Counted from the stretch's first letter, positions 25,101-40,100 are shown. The stretch: DNA of 64,000 nt from Pelecanus crispus (GCF_030463565.1 NC_134653.1:29263150-29327149), one strand, 5' to 3'. A program made the numbers and translations. Notes: generated from the sequence alone by a model not told the origin.

Positions 25101-28100
25101 GCCAGGAGTCAAAAGTGAGCATGCCTGCAGCTGGAGGAAAAACCTGTAGGAGTCAGCTGTTGTCAACCTTTTATTTTCCTTTCCCTGCTCCACCCCCGGC
25201 CCTGAGCTGTTGTTCAGCTAGCCCCATTTCAGTGTTCATGAAGCGATTGGCTTTTGTCAGGACTTACTGTTTCAGGTTATTAAATTATACTGACCTGTAA
25301 GTGTGCTTACAAGATATCCTGTGGTCCATACAGCAACATAGGGACAGCTCTAGGTAGCTGCACCAGTACGTGTCATGTGTTAATTTAACTCATGTGCTCT
25401 TCATTGGCCAATGTGGCCTTGAGAAAAGGCTCCAAGTTGTCAGGAACCCAAAAGGAAACAGAAATGAGATCTAAGTTGGCTTCAGCAGGTAGCATAGCAG
25501 GTTTAGCTTAAATGTACAAATTACAAGGTTTGTGATGTGCCATATAATATGCAAATTATTTATTAGATTAAACGGAGGGGTTGTTAAAAATGCACATACA
25601 ATAGTTGTGTTCGCCTTCTGCCTTTAGAAAGAAGGGAAAATACTAATGGCAATTTGACAGAAAATCTACACTGAGATGATAATTTAGATATTAATGTCAG
25701 AAGATGGAAAATTTAGAAATTTTGGGCTCTATTTCTCTCTGTATTGCTGCTGTCCTAGTGGCATTGATAGAGTAATTTTTTTTTCTCTGTGCTTTCCCTA
25801 TTTGTATAACAGGAGCAGCAACACAGCTCCCTTTTTTATGTTGCACTTTGCCAGTGAAGGAAGCATACAGAGCTTGGAGTTATTATTGTGGAAATCTGTA
25901 AAGGATGCACTAACACATGTTCTTAGGCAAATCAAAGGCTGAGTTTGTGTTTCCTGCAGACCTCAGCTTTTCTGTGTTGTGCTACAGCTTCAAAAGTCCA
26001 TACCTGCAGTACATGGGAATTTGCATCCTGTATTTCCATCAGTGTGTGCCACTCTTTGAACTTTGAAGAATGCCTAGGAGAAGACGAGGGGATGGGGTTG
26101 TTACTTTCTTGTATGCCTAACTGGAGGAGGTGATGCAATCCAGGGAAAATTTGACTTTAGCATTTGATTGAGGTTGTGTCTGAAAAACATTTTCTCTCAA
26201 AGTGACTGAGCATTTGTCACAAAGCTGTTGCTCTGTCTTGCATCAATGACTCCTTCACCCTCCTGTTCCTCCTGCAGAGCCTGTGCCAGTAGCGAGACTG
26301 AGAGCGAAGCTGGGGATATCATGGACCAACAGTTTGAGGAGATGAACAACAAGCTGAACTCAATGACTGATCCAACTGGCTTCCTGAGGATGGTCAGCAG
26401 GAACAACCTCTTGAACAGGTGAGAATACAGCACTGCACTGTATCAGCAAGCAGAATGAGACCTCTTGGTGATGGGCTTCTGTCTAAATTGCAAGTTTAGG
26501 GTGCAGCTGATGCTATTGCTCGTGGTCTCCCTATTGCCCCAAGTTGTGGGGGCACAGAGCAGCAAACTGATACTGTCCTTTGCAGTTGCAGTAACCGTCC
26601 ATTCTTCACAGCATGGATGCACAGGGAACATTAAGCATCTCTCTTAGGAATAAGGTCCATATGTTAGTACTGTGCAGCACTCTCCCATTCTGAGCAGAGG
26701 CGCCATAGGCATTTCCCTTCTGTCCTTTTCTTTTGTGTTCATGTGGTGCAGTGAGAATTTCTCCCTCCCTCAGGAGAGCTCTGCATCTTGCTCCTGATGG
26801 GATTGAGAATCCATTACCACCTAGTATTGCATGTGCATCCAGCTTGGGAGCTTCAAGTGGCTGGCGGCCTTCCACAGATAGCTGGCCTGTTGGGCATTGG
26901 TTTTGTTCTGCAGACTCAAGTGTTGGATGCAAGGGACAAAGAAGCCCTGCCGCGTCCTGGAAGGGCATGGGGTCCTATTGCTTCCTTCTTTAGAAACAGA
27001 AATTTTCAGTAGGAAGGAGGCAGGACAAGGACTGAAAGCATCATTGTACCTCTTGTGGGAGGGAGGACCTCAGGCTCAGGCAGAGACCTAGATAGGACTA
27101 TATATTTCACTTAGGAACTCAGTAGCTTGGTTTGGGAGATGCAGGGGATGGCATCTTCATTACGTTTCTAGGTGAATTTGATAGCTTAAGGTGATAGCCA
27201 GCAAGGACTCATCAGCAATTGTTAACTGATAACTGTCCTGAGGGGCAGCCATTTCAAATTTGCTCTTCTGGCCAAGTGCTGGTTTTGGCTATCTGAACAA
27301 TTGCAGGGGAACTCTGTTTTGTCCCTGCTGTCTGTGAAGGGTGGAGCTTGGAGCTCTCTGCTATGCACTTACTATGGAAATACTTGTTTCTGTTGATCTT
27401 AGCTGTTGTACTAATTAGCTGGGAATATGCTGCATTTCCAGACTTACAGGACTGTGCCCTAGCAGCACAGTCTCCACTCATTTTCTGCCTCTTACAACTT
27501 GATCAGGTCTCAGTCTTTCTCATTACTATGCTGATTAGGGCAAGCATTTGAAATGAAAATTGAAGACAGAATTTTCCAGTGTTAATAGTCTGCCAGTGGA
27601 GAGGGCCTGCATGACGCAACTGAGGGTTGCTGGCTAGATGAGTGCTCCAGCATGGATTGTGAGCACAGGATACCCCAGGCCTTTCTCAGCTGGAAAAGAA
27701 AATGCCATCAGCCTGCAGTGTTGTGAACCATCACTGGAGCTTGTGAGTTGTAACAGCATCCCCATGAAACTGGGAGCTGCCTGTGGCACCAACAACTGGC
27801 CTGTTTTTCTTTCCAGAATCCACATGCGTATCTGTTCAAGCTGCTGCATTGATGATGAACTATGAGTACTACCTAGTTTAGGATCAAACAGGCAGATCCC
27901 CAGCATTGCTGAGATGTTTTGTTAGTTCATCAGGCTTAGAAGGACAGGAGAATGCCCCTCTGACTGCAGGGGAAAAATACAATCCGATTCTGCTCCAGGG
28001 CTGCTAATCCTCAGGAACACTGCAGAGGCCAGCCATGCACCATCTGTGTCTTTGTGCTCCATAGGAGCCACGTGCATTACTTTGAACCCACATCCAGGAG

Positions 28101-31100
28101 CTTACCTCAGGTGCCTTGTCAGGTAACTAGTTTGCAGCTTTTAGGAGAAGCTCAGGGATGGGTCAACTTGGGCACTTAATTAAAAGCACCCTCACAAGAG
28201 CATCAGGAGGAGCACTAGAAGCAGCCATGTCTTCAACATTCTCACCATGAGCACTGAGATGAAGAGAAGACACTGCTGTATGGCCTGCCTGCCCACCTTT
28301 TGCCGGCAGATGGGGGCATACCAGCGGGCTCTAGTGGCAGAGCTAACACTGCCATGTCTGTTTTGCACCTGGCTTGCTAGGCGCTGAATTCAGAGTAGAT
28401 GCTGTGGTCCTGCCCAAGCCTTTGAATACCTTCTGTACTTAAACCCATAGATATCAACCTGGAGGCTACAGAGTCTAGAAGGGCACTGTAGAAAGCATTA
28501 GATGGCCTCTTGCTGTACTGTGTGGTTCTTTAAGCTGTGTAGAGAGTGGTGTGGCTCACAGCATGCAGCACAGTGAGCTTGGGACAACAAGACAACAGCC
28601 TTGCAAGAGCCCCGAAGCTTCAGGAAGGAAGCAGATGAAAATCTGCATGGAAGAGAGCAGATTAAGAACTAAAATGGGAGCAGGCAGCATTTCTGTGCAC
28701 TGGCCTAGAGCTCTAACAAGGAACTGTGAGCTGTTAGACTTTGGTTAAGCAACAGAATTGAATGGTTAGCAAGAGCACAAGCTTTGATCTTGCAGCTCCA
28801 GACTCCAGCTCACCTCCTCTGTGCAATGGCTTTTCTGCCAGCTAGTACTGGAGTGAGTTCATGTAGCTGTAGGTCAATGCTGAGTGGATTGTTGCTGCTG
28901 TAGTGCTTCAGAGGATAGTAGAATTGTGGCTCACAAGCAGTGATTGAAGGTATGGTGTCTGTTTGCTTTGGCTTCTGCGCTGTGGGGAACAAAGAGGAGT
29001 AGGGCCTGCTTGGAGCTAAGAATAAGAGCTTGTCTTCCCTACTGCCAAGGCAGGCCCTGCATTCCTCATGTGGGGCCTGAATGCATGTTCACATCTTGTG
29101 CTTGAATGTTGGAGATCCTCAAGGGAGTTTGTGTGGCTTGGGGCCAGTGCAAGTTCCCTCACGCACAGGAATTACACATGCTGTTAAGGTCCCCCGTTAG
29201 AAAATGAGGCCCTGGAGATGCTGGGACTGTTTGGAGCCATCCAGTCTCCATGTCTGGCAACAAGCGGGTGACTGAAGGGAAGCCCTTGTTTTGGGATGGT
29301 TGCCCTCTGGCTGCTGTCATCAGGTGACCTGGCTTTTAAGCAGAGAATAGTATGATTTTTTGGCAGTTCTGCTTAGAAAAGCAAAAATGTGGGGGTTTGC
29401 CAGTTAACTTAAGGAACTTACAAGAAGAAATGGACTTTGGAGGAGAAAGAAGCACTGAAGGGACACTGCAGTGATACCAGTACTGGGCAATACCTGTCTA
29501 AGCTGTGGATGCCACTGATACAGCCCCAAGATAATCCCAGTTGTTCATGTCTTATGCGTGTTCATGTCTTACTCTGTTTTCTCTGTTCCTTAGGGCTCTT
29601 AGACTTTTGTTGGGTTTCCAGATTAAAATCCGATTTCCTCCCTGGTAGTTGTCTTCTGCTCCAGCAAGGGACTAGATCACTGCCTGTATCTTAGTATAGC
29701 ACTCCCACCTTTAATTTGGCCTCTCCACCATCATGAGGATACAGTTTGTCCTCTTTCCATGTACCTGCAGAAAACATGAGAATCAACCCTGATGCTGCTC
29801 AAAGGGTAAAAATGTACTTCCTTGAGGGCAATTATTGCAATGCAGCATGGTGAGAATTTGTAAAAAGCAAATTGGGAGATACGGAGCAATATAACTTGAG
29901 ATGTGAATTCAATTCTGCCAAGGCCGTTGCTATCTTCCAGCTCCTCTTATGACTGCAAAGAGCTTATTTTTTTTTCCAGCAGAGTCAGCATGCTCAGGGT
30001 CCATATCCAGTCCCACAAGCATAGTTGGAGATTTCCAGCGCGAGCTCAGTGCCCCAGTAAGAGTAAAGTCTCTTATGAATCTAGCCAGGGGAATCTAGCA
30101 GAAGGTGGTTACAATTCACATGGAGCCTCAGTAGCAGTAAAAACGTGGCTATTGCCAAGATACTGTTTCATCTCTTTTTGCTCAGGATTTCATCCTGGTG
30201 ACCATCATGTGATGTCTGAGCATGATGTCTCCCCTCTCCTCTTGGTATGGGACCCTGCTTTTGTGTTGATTTTGGCCCTGTTGGCTGTGCTTATGTTGTC
30301 GCACAGCGAGGACCAGCTGCTCCCTAATGGATGGGGAGCCAGGTGCAGCAGCAGAGCAGGGACCACACCAGCCAGACTCCATCCCACAGTACCCAGTGAA
30401 GTGAGCAGAGCAAACCTGGAGATGGCAGCCAGAGTCAGCCAAGAGTCCAAATCTTCGGGCAGGTGCCTGGTGCTAAGGCAGGTCTGAGGTCAAGCCAGGC
30501 GTGCAAGTGTACAAGTCAGGATCAGGTCTGGTGGTGGTAACTGGGGTCAGGCACAGCCCACGGATAGCTGTGCAGGTCCATTGGGAGGGGGCAGGTCTGA
30601 GGGGATGGTAGTCAGCAGGGTTCATGGGTAGGCACAGGCAGGGAGGGCTGTGATGGAGCTGGAGACAAGCATACCCGCAGCATAGCTGAAGCAGAGACTG
30701 AAGGCCCAGGGCCCAGCTTAAATGGAGCTCCTGGGCCTGTGGGCAGGGCACGTGGGTGAAGGCCCCAGTTCAGGCTGGTCAGGGTCATTAAAGCCTATTA
30801 ATGCCCTCAGGGGCCTGACAGCTTGCCCTGGAGAACCAAGCAGCTGAACCCCTCCAGAGCAGAGGGATGGGGGTGTATCAGGGGTGCTGGCTGGCCCAGG
30901 ATGAAGCGAGGTCTTTGGAAGGCAGATAGGAAAGTAGTGGCTGGAGAGTCTCTTATCTGTCTGGTTCTCTACCATCTGGGGTGCAGTGCTGTAGCTGCCC
31001 AAGTACAGACCGCACAAGCAGAGAGTGCTGGGTGGTCTGTGGGTTTTGTGCAACCACTGGTGGGTTCTGGAGATAATTGCAGATCCTTGAAAGCATCCAC

Positions 31101-34100
31101 AGGGAGCTCATATCTGAATGTTTTCTGGAGCTTCCCACAGCTTGGTATTGTGAGTGTGTCAAGGCCCTGAATGTGGATTCAGGGCTGCATCTCTGGGAGG
31201 GGTCTTTTTGAGGAGGGCTTGCAGAATGACAGGCCTGATGGATATCCATTGTCCTGAGGCTATCAGACCACTGCAGCAGTAAGCCTGACTACCAGCCCTC
31301 CAGAATGGCTGTGCTTGGTCATGAATAGTATTTGACTCATCCAGAGTCCTAACCAGTGCCAAGGCAAAAGCAGCTCTGTGCTGATTGCGGTATGAACCCC
31401 TCCTTCCTGCCCAGGCCCAGCCACGTTGATCCTCTGCAAGCAGAGCCAGGCCCTGCGAGGCTGGTGGTAGGCCAAATCAGTCTGAGCTCAAGGCTTGCAT
31501 GACATGGGCTTTCTCCCCCTTTCTCTGACGCTGTCATGGGATCATTGGTTTGTTCTTGCATCTCCAAGACAAAGGGCGGAAGCAGAGTTAATGCTGATAT
31601 ATGCAGGCAGTCCTGAGTCCCAGTTTGTGCCGTTTCCTCTGCTTGCTGCACGTCAGGCTGCCTTTATACAAAGGGTTATAAATAAGCAGCACTGCAGAGT
31701 CTTTGCAGAGGCTTCCAAATGAGAGATTTTACTATTCCAGAAATCAGGGGACCCCTCTGTCTTGCAAGAGCAAGATAGAAATGATCAGTGCAGCATCCCA
31801 GAAGCCAGCACTGGTGCTCTGTAGAAAAGAGGCATTTGGCCAAAAGATTCAAAAGTCTCCCTCTGGTCATACTGAAATCACCTGGACTCAGATGCCTGAC
31901 AAGCCACCTGGAGAATTGTTTGTTCGCACTGGTTTGGGAGGAAAGAGGGTGGGCTGGCCAGGGCTCCAGGTTTGCTCTGCCTGCTACAAAAGATCTCCGT
32001 CCATCCTCCCCCTACGGATTTTCTCACTCTTTGTGTACACAAACACACAGGCAAGAGATGTGAAAGATTTATGATACTCCCTTGGTTTTGCTCTAATAAA
32101 AAGCAATCCGAGTGGTGAAGGAATAAATCTAGAGCTGCTTGGCTGTGAAACCAAGATGAAGGAGGCTCTGCTGATTAGAGTAATCAAGCCCCTATTCCCT
32201 GCAATAAATTAGTGTGTTAAAATCGCTTAATGCAGACGGTGAGGCTGGCGAGTGCCACCTGCTGGCAAGTAGCTGCGTCCTGGGAAGATCAGGGCTGTTG
32301 TGCTTGGACTAAAGCTCAGTGTGCTCACTGCTTCCTAGGGAAGCAGTGGGGTATCCCTGCCCTTCTAGGCTGGTATATCAGGCGGGATATACTAGAGGGA
32401 TGTGCTCTGAGCACAAAGTTCAGGGCACTAGAAATGTGTGAGATTGGGAAAGCACAGTTTTTATTTCCTGATCTGATTTTACAGTCTGTGCTACATACAG
32501 TATGGAAACAACTGAGCACTGCAAAGTGTGCTTGGCTCAGTCAGCTGCTGCAGTGAAGCTAGGCAGAGTCGTCCAGTGGGGAGCAGACAGTGCTGTGTCC
32601 ATGCTGATCCTGCAGTGAACTTGGTATTGCACCTAGTCAAGTTTTCAGCAGCTCTGAGTAGCAGCAGCGTACTCGTACTTTCACCAGAATCTCTGCATTG
32701 GAGAGCATGGGCAGTTGGACACCAGGCTTCCATGTGCATTCTTAAATTACTCTTGTTGGCCCCTAAGATGTAAATTCCTTGTTAGTGGGGAGCATGGATG
32801 GTAGCATTGTTTTTTCTTTAGAGAGTAGGTTTCAGACATGATGTGAGCTGGATCTGGAGACTGGTTGCAGCAACTGAGGAGAGAACGAAGGGGGGAGAAA
32901 GAAATTTTCTGAATCTGTCATTGGTATGTGTCAGAAAAGGTCAGGGGGTATGTCTGAGGCCTGTGGTTTCTCAGTGGTAGAAGGAGTGCACTTGAGTGCA
33001 ATGGTTTTGCTCTCCTTGTCTTTTCCTGCATGTTGGCTTAATCTGGTAGTTTGAAGAGACACTGTGCCTGTATGTGTGTGTATCTATATCTGCTATACAC
33101 ATATATGTATATGCATACATACGAATACATATGCCTAGAGCAAATATGCAATCGACTATTAATACATCTCATTGATTAACATATCTGTTGCATGCTGAAT
33201 TTTCTTTTGATTTCCTGGTTGTGGAAATATCTTCTGATTTTATTTCTTTTCTGTGTTGATAGCCAAGAATTGATCCAGGCAAGAGATAAAAATAAGGAAC
33301 AGAGACAAGGTATTTCTTCTGAGTAAACATTCTTAAAAAAGGAACATTGCAGACTAGTGTCCTGAGAAAGCGTGTGAGTTCGGTCACGAATCAGGAAACT
33401 ACAGCTGCTTTCCTGTTGTGTAAATTGGCAAAGCCACATAGCATTGGAAGGTGTCCTGAGAGGCAAAACAGCGCTGTGCTTCACAGAGACCAAGAATGGA
33501 GGCAGGCTTTCTCTGCACAGCAGCATCAGAGTATGGACAGTGATTTCATGGAACCCTCCATTGAATGCATTTGGCACCTTGAGGACAATGGGGCATGTTT
33601 TGCCTCATGGGTGGCCTTTTATGCTTGAGATTGTTGTGTTTGTTACTGGACAGCCCCAGTGGTGACTCTGGTTACACTTCAGACCTTGCACTACCATTGC
33701 TGTTCAATGTCTTATTTCCCTCCCTGCCTTTTCTTTAAGGCCCACCTGTTAAAACTTTCTGGAAAGTTATCCTTTTCAAATAAAATGGTTGTTCATGGCA
33801 CCAAGCCAAGGATAACCTTTCTGGGGAGCACGGCTGCTGGAGTAGTGGGACCACAATGGGGCAACATCACTTCCTCAATGGGGCAATAACTTTTTGTAGC
33901 CATTCCGTCTCAGTCTCCTCAGAGTGACAGTGTTTGGTGGCTGGTGGTGCCAGGAGAGCACGTGCAGAGCTCTGTCTGCGGGGATGTCAGAAATGGGCTC
34001 CAGGTCAGCTCTTGCATCTGACTTCGTGGAGCCGTTCAGAGGAGTGGCAGCAAGTGCAGGCGTAATCTTCAGGTCTTGTTGTTTGCCTGTTGTCGTATTT

Positions 34101-37100
34101 CCTTTTGGTATCATGCTAGATTAGTTGGTGCAAAACCCAAGTGCAGATCTTCCTGTGATTGTAGTCAATTGTTAATGGGTCTCACGTTTGTCTGCACACA
34201 ACCACTATACATAGTTATGCAGTAAAACCTGTGAACAGCACTGCAGGCACTTGAGTTTGTAGAGAAACTCCATAGCGATGTAATATGCTGTCTGCAACTG
34301 GTTCACCCTGCCATTAATGTCATTGTTCATTGTGGAGTGAAGCTGAATGGGAGAATAAAGCCCCGTCATGAAGCATCTTATGAAACAGAGTCCTCTGGAT
34401 GGACAGGGACTAGCTCATTGTCAGTCTTACGAAGTTGGGGCAACCTGTAGTGGACCTCAGATTTCTGCAATTAACCTCTCACTTGCCTTTTGCCCACAGG
34501 AGCTGTCAGAGCATGACCAGTCTGTTCAGCAGTACCGTGTCTCCTGTTAAGGATGGAACATCATCTCTTCCAAGGAGGCAGACTTCCTTCACCAAACCCC
34601 CACTCCGTGCACTCTACGACTTATTGATAGGACCTATGGAAGGAGTAAGCCTTTGGTGCTGACAAATGTAGAGATTCACTTACCAAAATCCCCTGTCAAT
34701 GTGGGAAAGCAAGAATAGGCAGCTTGGGAATTGTACCTGAAGCATGGTGGTTTTCACTTGGTCTTCCTAGATGGTGAGACTGGGTGTGTTGGGAGGTGGA
34801 AACAAGGGATGTTGCTGTTGATGCCACTTCCAGTCAGCTGCCGAAGTATAACGCTTTTGATGAACCTAAGCAGGAAATATATCCTTAATAAACTAATTGG
34901 CAAACTCAGCAGCTCTATGTAGGGACAAATAGGTCAGGGAGATGGAAAAAGCTGTACTGGAGCCTGGCAGCACCACAAGCCCACCTGCATGTCCTGCTGC
35001 CACGTGGTGCTGCACTGGCAGCCAGCTGCAGCCGGACAAGCTGGGCCTTGCTCTCTCTCCATCCCAGGGGTTGGTGCTTTTGCAAGGACGTGCTTCTGGC
35101 AGGTGCCAGCAGCAGCGGGTGGGAGCTGCTGCTGGGGCTGGTTAGGCGCTCGGCAGCCCGCTTGGTTCACTGCTGGTGTCCCAGCACTCAGCCCATTCAG
35201 GGCCCTGCTCTGCACATGGTGATGCTGCACCGGGGTGGGCCTGCCAGCACAGGGGTGGAGGGCGCAGGCCCCGGTGTCGTCCCGCGCTGGTGGATCACTG
35301 GGTGAATGCAGAAGCAAAGGGAAGCTGTGTGGGGCGGTGTCCTGCAGCAACCCTGGCTGGCCCATGCGGGAGGCCACGAGCGGCAGCGCAGCCCCTGGTT
35401 CCAGTCTTACGGAGCAATGGCAGGATAATTAAAAAGTTCTATCTCTGTCACGCGGCATCTCTAGCTAGAAGAGGTAAAGTCACTCAGTCAAGAATTAGTC
35501 TTTTCTCAATTTGTATCCAGCTGAACGGACAGATCAAAACGTCACAATTCTGTCATGTGAGAAGGAGAAACAGCTCTACCTTGTTTTACTTTAAAGGCTG
35601 CTTGGACGCTTTAATCTTGTCTGCAGAAGTCATCTCTGTTGTGGAGGCGTAGCCTTTGTGAGCCTGAACCTTTGTTAGCTCTGTCAGCCTGCCATCCTGC
35701 GGTCACGCCGTGAATCTTGGAGAGCAGGGCCTTCTGCTCCAGAGGCGGCACGTACGTCTTCTTTGCAGGGCGAGGAGGTCAGCCCTGCTTATGGGTTTTC
35801 TCTGTCATCTTCTACAATGTTCTTGAGAAAGCTTCACCTGGGAGTTTTTAACGCCTGCCTACACCTAGTGTAAACAGATAAGACAGCCCTCATGGGGAAC
35901 CCCAGGAGCCTGCTTCTCCTTCCCAGTGAGGACTCACTATGGTTGGGCCACTGCTTGGCATGTTTCGGTGTCTGAGGTCCAAAGCTGGCTCCAGTAAGGT
36001 ACTGTAGGGCTCAGCAGGGCTTTCAGAGAGCACAGGATTAGCAGATACAGGGTCCTTACTAGCCACTTTGTAAGAAGATGTAGTTCAGGTCTTGTGTGTG
36101 GTTTGGCAGTCCCATTATTACAGAAACTTCCAATTACAGTGACACTAGCTGCAAGTGTGGGACCCATTCACGCCAGCAGCTGTCTGCCGGCCTAACCCTG
36201 CACAGCCATGCTCCACGCAAGTGACAGACCAGAGACTTTTCCACCTTCGTGACAAATCACCAGTGTAGCCGGTATCGTTGCTGTGAAGTAGAGCGCTCAT
36301 TCCTGCGCTTGGCAGTTCATGCTTTTCTCCTTTTTCTCACTGAAGAGATTCTTTTTTGTTAGAACTCAGCCTAAAATTAATTCTTGGAGACATATGAAAT
36401 GCAAATGATCCTCACAGATTTATTTCTGTTTCTGTAATGCACATACAGCCATCATGAGAAAAAAAATATTAAACTCTAGGGGTTTTACATACAAATTAAA
36501 AATTCTGCTAGGCACATGTCACTATGGCTCAGATGTTCTGATTGTGTTGCTGACAGCTAAAGCTCCTGGAGCAGTAAGTAAAATGGAATATGTATTAAAA
36601 AACCAGACAAACAAACAAAACCAAACCAAAAGCATTTCTGGAAAGCAACAACTGCCCTAGTGGGAAGCTGCTGCTTGTCAACTCAGGCTCTGCAGAAAGA
36701 GGCACAGCTGAATGGAGGCTGGTAAATTTAGCTGCAGAGCACGCGTGCTGGTTCACCCCAGGCAGTGAGCGCCAGGGAGGCTTCCCTCAGGGCTGCTGGG
36801 GTTGTGAACAGTGTGTCAGGACAGAGCGGAGGTTGGCTTGCAGGAAGGCTCCCAAGGCTGCTGTGCGTCAGCAGCTGCCCTGCATCTCCATCTCCAGTCT
36901 GCAGGGCAGGGTGAGCTCCAGAGCTGTAACAAGGACAGGAGAAACAGCAAGAGGTCAGCAACTATTTTTAACTCCTTTTAAATGAAAATTTTCTTATCCT
37001 TCAGCAGTTTTTTCCCCCTTCAAATGGCAAGAAGCCTTTAAAAGCACCTCGCTGTCTCTCTTCAACTTTCTACTGTTTGACATTCTCCCTCATAGTTGAC

Positions 37101-40100
37101 CTGTTTTTTGGTATTTCTGACTCGCTTCAGACTTTCTTTGGAGGAGACCGCCAGACTGATTTTTCTGTTTCTTTAGTAATGTTCATTCATCTTTGTTGCT
37201 GCCTGAGAACTCAAGCTTGAGACTGAGTGCAAATTCTTGTTATTCTTTGCTAGTGAGATGGGGTCAGTGTATCTCAAATTAATCATCAGCTATCAGTGCA
37301 TCACAGTGCAGCCTGGAAGTCTGATCCAGATGGACCCTGAGCAAGGTGAAGAGGAAGATTGTGTGTTAGGACCAGGGTGCACTTGTCTGAGCTGTATATA
37401 TAAAACTTCACACAAGCAGTAATAATATTCAACCTCAAAATGCACAATATCCCTTTCTTTTCTGTTGCACTGTCTCATTATCCGACATGCCCACGCTTCA
37501 GGATTTTCTGACATTACTTCTGCACCCCTCTTGTTTCAAAAGTCTGCATTTCCTTTAGACATTCACAGTAGTAGTTCACTGTTGGCAGTGAAAGAAGGAA
37601 GATTCTTTTCTCCCCTGTTAAATGGAGACTCAACTGAAATAAGCATGCTCTAAAGCAGGGATGTTAAAGGGAGTAATGTTTGATAAATAATAGAAAAGAA
37701 GTAGAACATGGGTGTTATTTCTTCCAAGAAGAATGTATCTAGCTAGCACCTCTGAGGTTTTGGTGGTTATTATTTATGAAACGTAAGCTATGTGTTTGAA
37801 AAATACACTTCCTTTACTGCTGTTCTGTTGAAGCCCCAGAATTTGCATCAAGAAGAGGTAATGTTTGGAGGCATTGGAAGCTAGTTCAGAAATCCACTTG
37901 GAGTGAGTCAGGCAGTTTTGTCTTCATTTGCTGAACAGCCCGAGTGGTTGTTTTTCTCCTGTCAAAACAGATGTTTGCTACATCTGATGGCAATTAAAAT
38001 GGCTTAAAATGAAAATTCTCGAAAGAATTGAGAATCTGGAGACAAGGGTCTAGTCCTGCATACCAGATCCTTGTCTCCATCCTGCAGTGAATACTGCAAA
38101 GTTAGCTTGCCTTTGGGAACATCAGCCAGTCTTGACAGAAGTAGAACAACACTAGTTGAACCGGTTATCTCCAAAACTATGTCAAGTTAAGGACTTGGTC
38201 TCATCCAAGCTTGTGCTAAAAGTTTCATCTTCAAATGAATGCTTTATTTGCTAGGCCAAGCTATGGCCGCTATTCCAGCTTAAAGGTGTAGAATTGCTTA
38301 GAAATTTACTGCTGTTTTGCATGAGAGTCCTTTAGACTTCTTTTTGTGTGCTGCAAGTGTTTAAGCTGGAGCAAATTTCAGTGCTTTGAAGTTACTCTTT
38401 CCTGGCATGATAACTAATTATTTTTATGATACACTAGATAAATAAGAGTCAGATTCCCATAGTTACATGGGACCAGGAGCAGTTGCCACTTTTTGTGTCC
38501 AGCTGCGTGTTCCCTATTTATTGATCTCTCTGCCTCAGTTCTCCATCCATAAATACTTTCTGTTTAAACCTGTTTGTGACTCTGGGTTGATTACAGTGTC
38601 AAGTGTCTTGAAGCATAGGCCATACACACAATCTGTCTGTAGATCATTTGCTTTTATATAGGAAATTCCTATTTTGAAATTCAATATGAGAAAGAATATT
38701 CTCTTTCAAAGGATAGCGTGATAGTAATATTGACAAGACATAGGTGGTTGGGGTTAACAAAGATTTTACGCTGGAGCAGAAGGAGTCACTGTACTATGGT
38801 GAGGCTGGGCCCCAGCGTGCTTGCCGAGGCTGGGTGTGACGACCGAGATCTGTACAGCGTGTCAGTGCACTCAAGGCTCGTTCATCCCAATGGGATTGTT
38901 TGTGCACAGGTGAGCAACGGTCCAGCTGCATAGATCTGTCCAATGCCAATGTGCGTTCACCTGTCACCACATCTGTGTTCACACGGAGCATAATGCTGAT
39001 GTGGATATTTCCAGACCTGACGTGGGGTGAGAGTAGAGCCTGATGCTTGGAAAGTGCAGGCTGGGGCACTGATGGAGTGAAAGGGCTGAACTGATTCTCT
39101 CTCTTTCCTTTTCAGGGTTTGATGCATTCCAGTGGGCCTGTTGGCCGCCACCGCCAGCTGATACTGGTTCTGGAAGGAGAACTGTACCTCATTCCTTTTG
39201 CTCTTCTGAAGGGCAGTTCCTCCAATGAGTACCTCTATGAGCGCTTCAGCCTCATTGCAGTGCCATCCATCCAGTCGCTGAATCCCAGCTCCAAGGTCTG
39301 ACATTGCCTTATAAAACCTCTGTCTCACAGAACCTCTCCTGTGGGGTGCAGGTTCCTATACATGCTAGAATAGCAGCAGCTCTGTCCTGCTATGCCAGGC
39401 GCAAGAATAGAAACTGCAAATGTACCACCTTCCTGAGGCACTCCCAGTTCTGATGAGCATGTTGAGCACCACAGCTCTGAAGTAGATTCTGATGTAGTTC
39501 CTGCAGCACAGAATCACAGCCCCAGGTATGCCAGGAAGGACAAGGGGAATGGATTATATGGATATCCTCATCTAAAGGATAGCATGTCCTGTGGTGTAGA
39601 ACTACATGGCAGAATGCGGAACTGTAGGTGTTTGTGATCAATACTGAGCTTCCTTGGCAAGCTGACTGTCCTATCATGTTGCTGGTATGTTTACCTACAT
39701 TTTAGCTTTCTGTGTGGAGAAGACCACTAATGTCTCATCACACTGAAGCTATAAGGCAAAGTGAATACCACAGGCAAATCCTGCAGAAGTGTCTTCATGC
39801 TGATGTTTGGCATCAGCATTTCTAAGGCCCAGGTCTTCAGGAAGAACACCCTAAGTCACATCTGCTCTTGCTGAGCAGTGTTCTGCTGTGTGTCTTGGCT
39901 TGCACCAGGTTAAACACAGCCACTGGAACAGCAAAAGGGTCTGAACCTTGTCAGCATTACCAATGTGGGGAGGAGGCGTTTCTGTTCAGTATCAGGCCCA
40001 GTAATTGGTTGCATGCAGCACCATGCCGCTGCCAGCGGTGATACTGATCCTTGAAATACAGGTGTGAGAAACCAGTTAGTGAGTGATTACAAGTAGTCTT

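Larger units (their letters stand above)
16081..26277 (+). other. TTC28: Large TTC28 intron, repeat-rich
   Basis: This 10.2-kb intron is the longest complete intron in the window. It contains the solo LTR at 18951-19522 and the antisense CR1 cluster at 19578-22165, listed separately. The remainder (16081-18950 and 22166-26277) is plain AT-rich sequence in which I see no exon or RNA gene. The flanking exons join in phase (split Arg codon). Confidence 0.8.

Noticed and set aside
29903..30487. 194-codon + strand ORF in a TTC28 intron
   Set aside because: Low-complexity Ser/His/Cys-rich translation with no family similarity; adding it would not fit the phases of the flanking exons.
30440..30900. 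GC-rich GGGCAGG-containing stretch as a named repeat
   Set aside because: It looks repeat-like, but I could not match it to any family and no ends or duplications are visible.
34934..35377. 147-codon antisense ORF in a TTC28 intron
   Set aside because: It lies in the CpG-rich segment with equally long ORFs on the other strand; no domain or splice context supports it.
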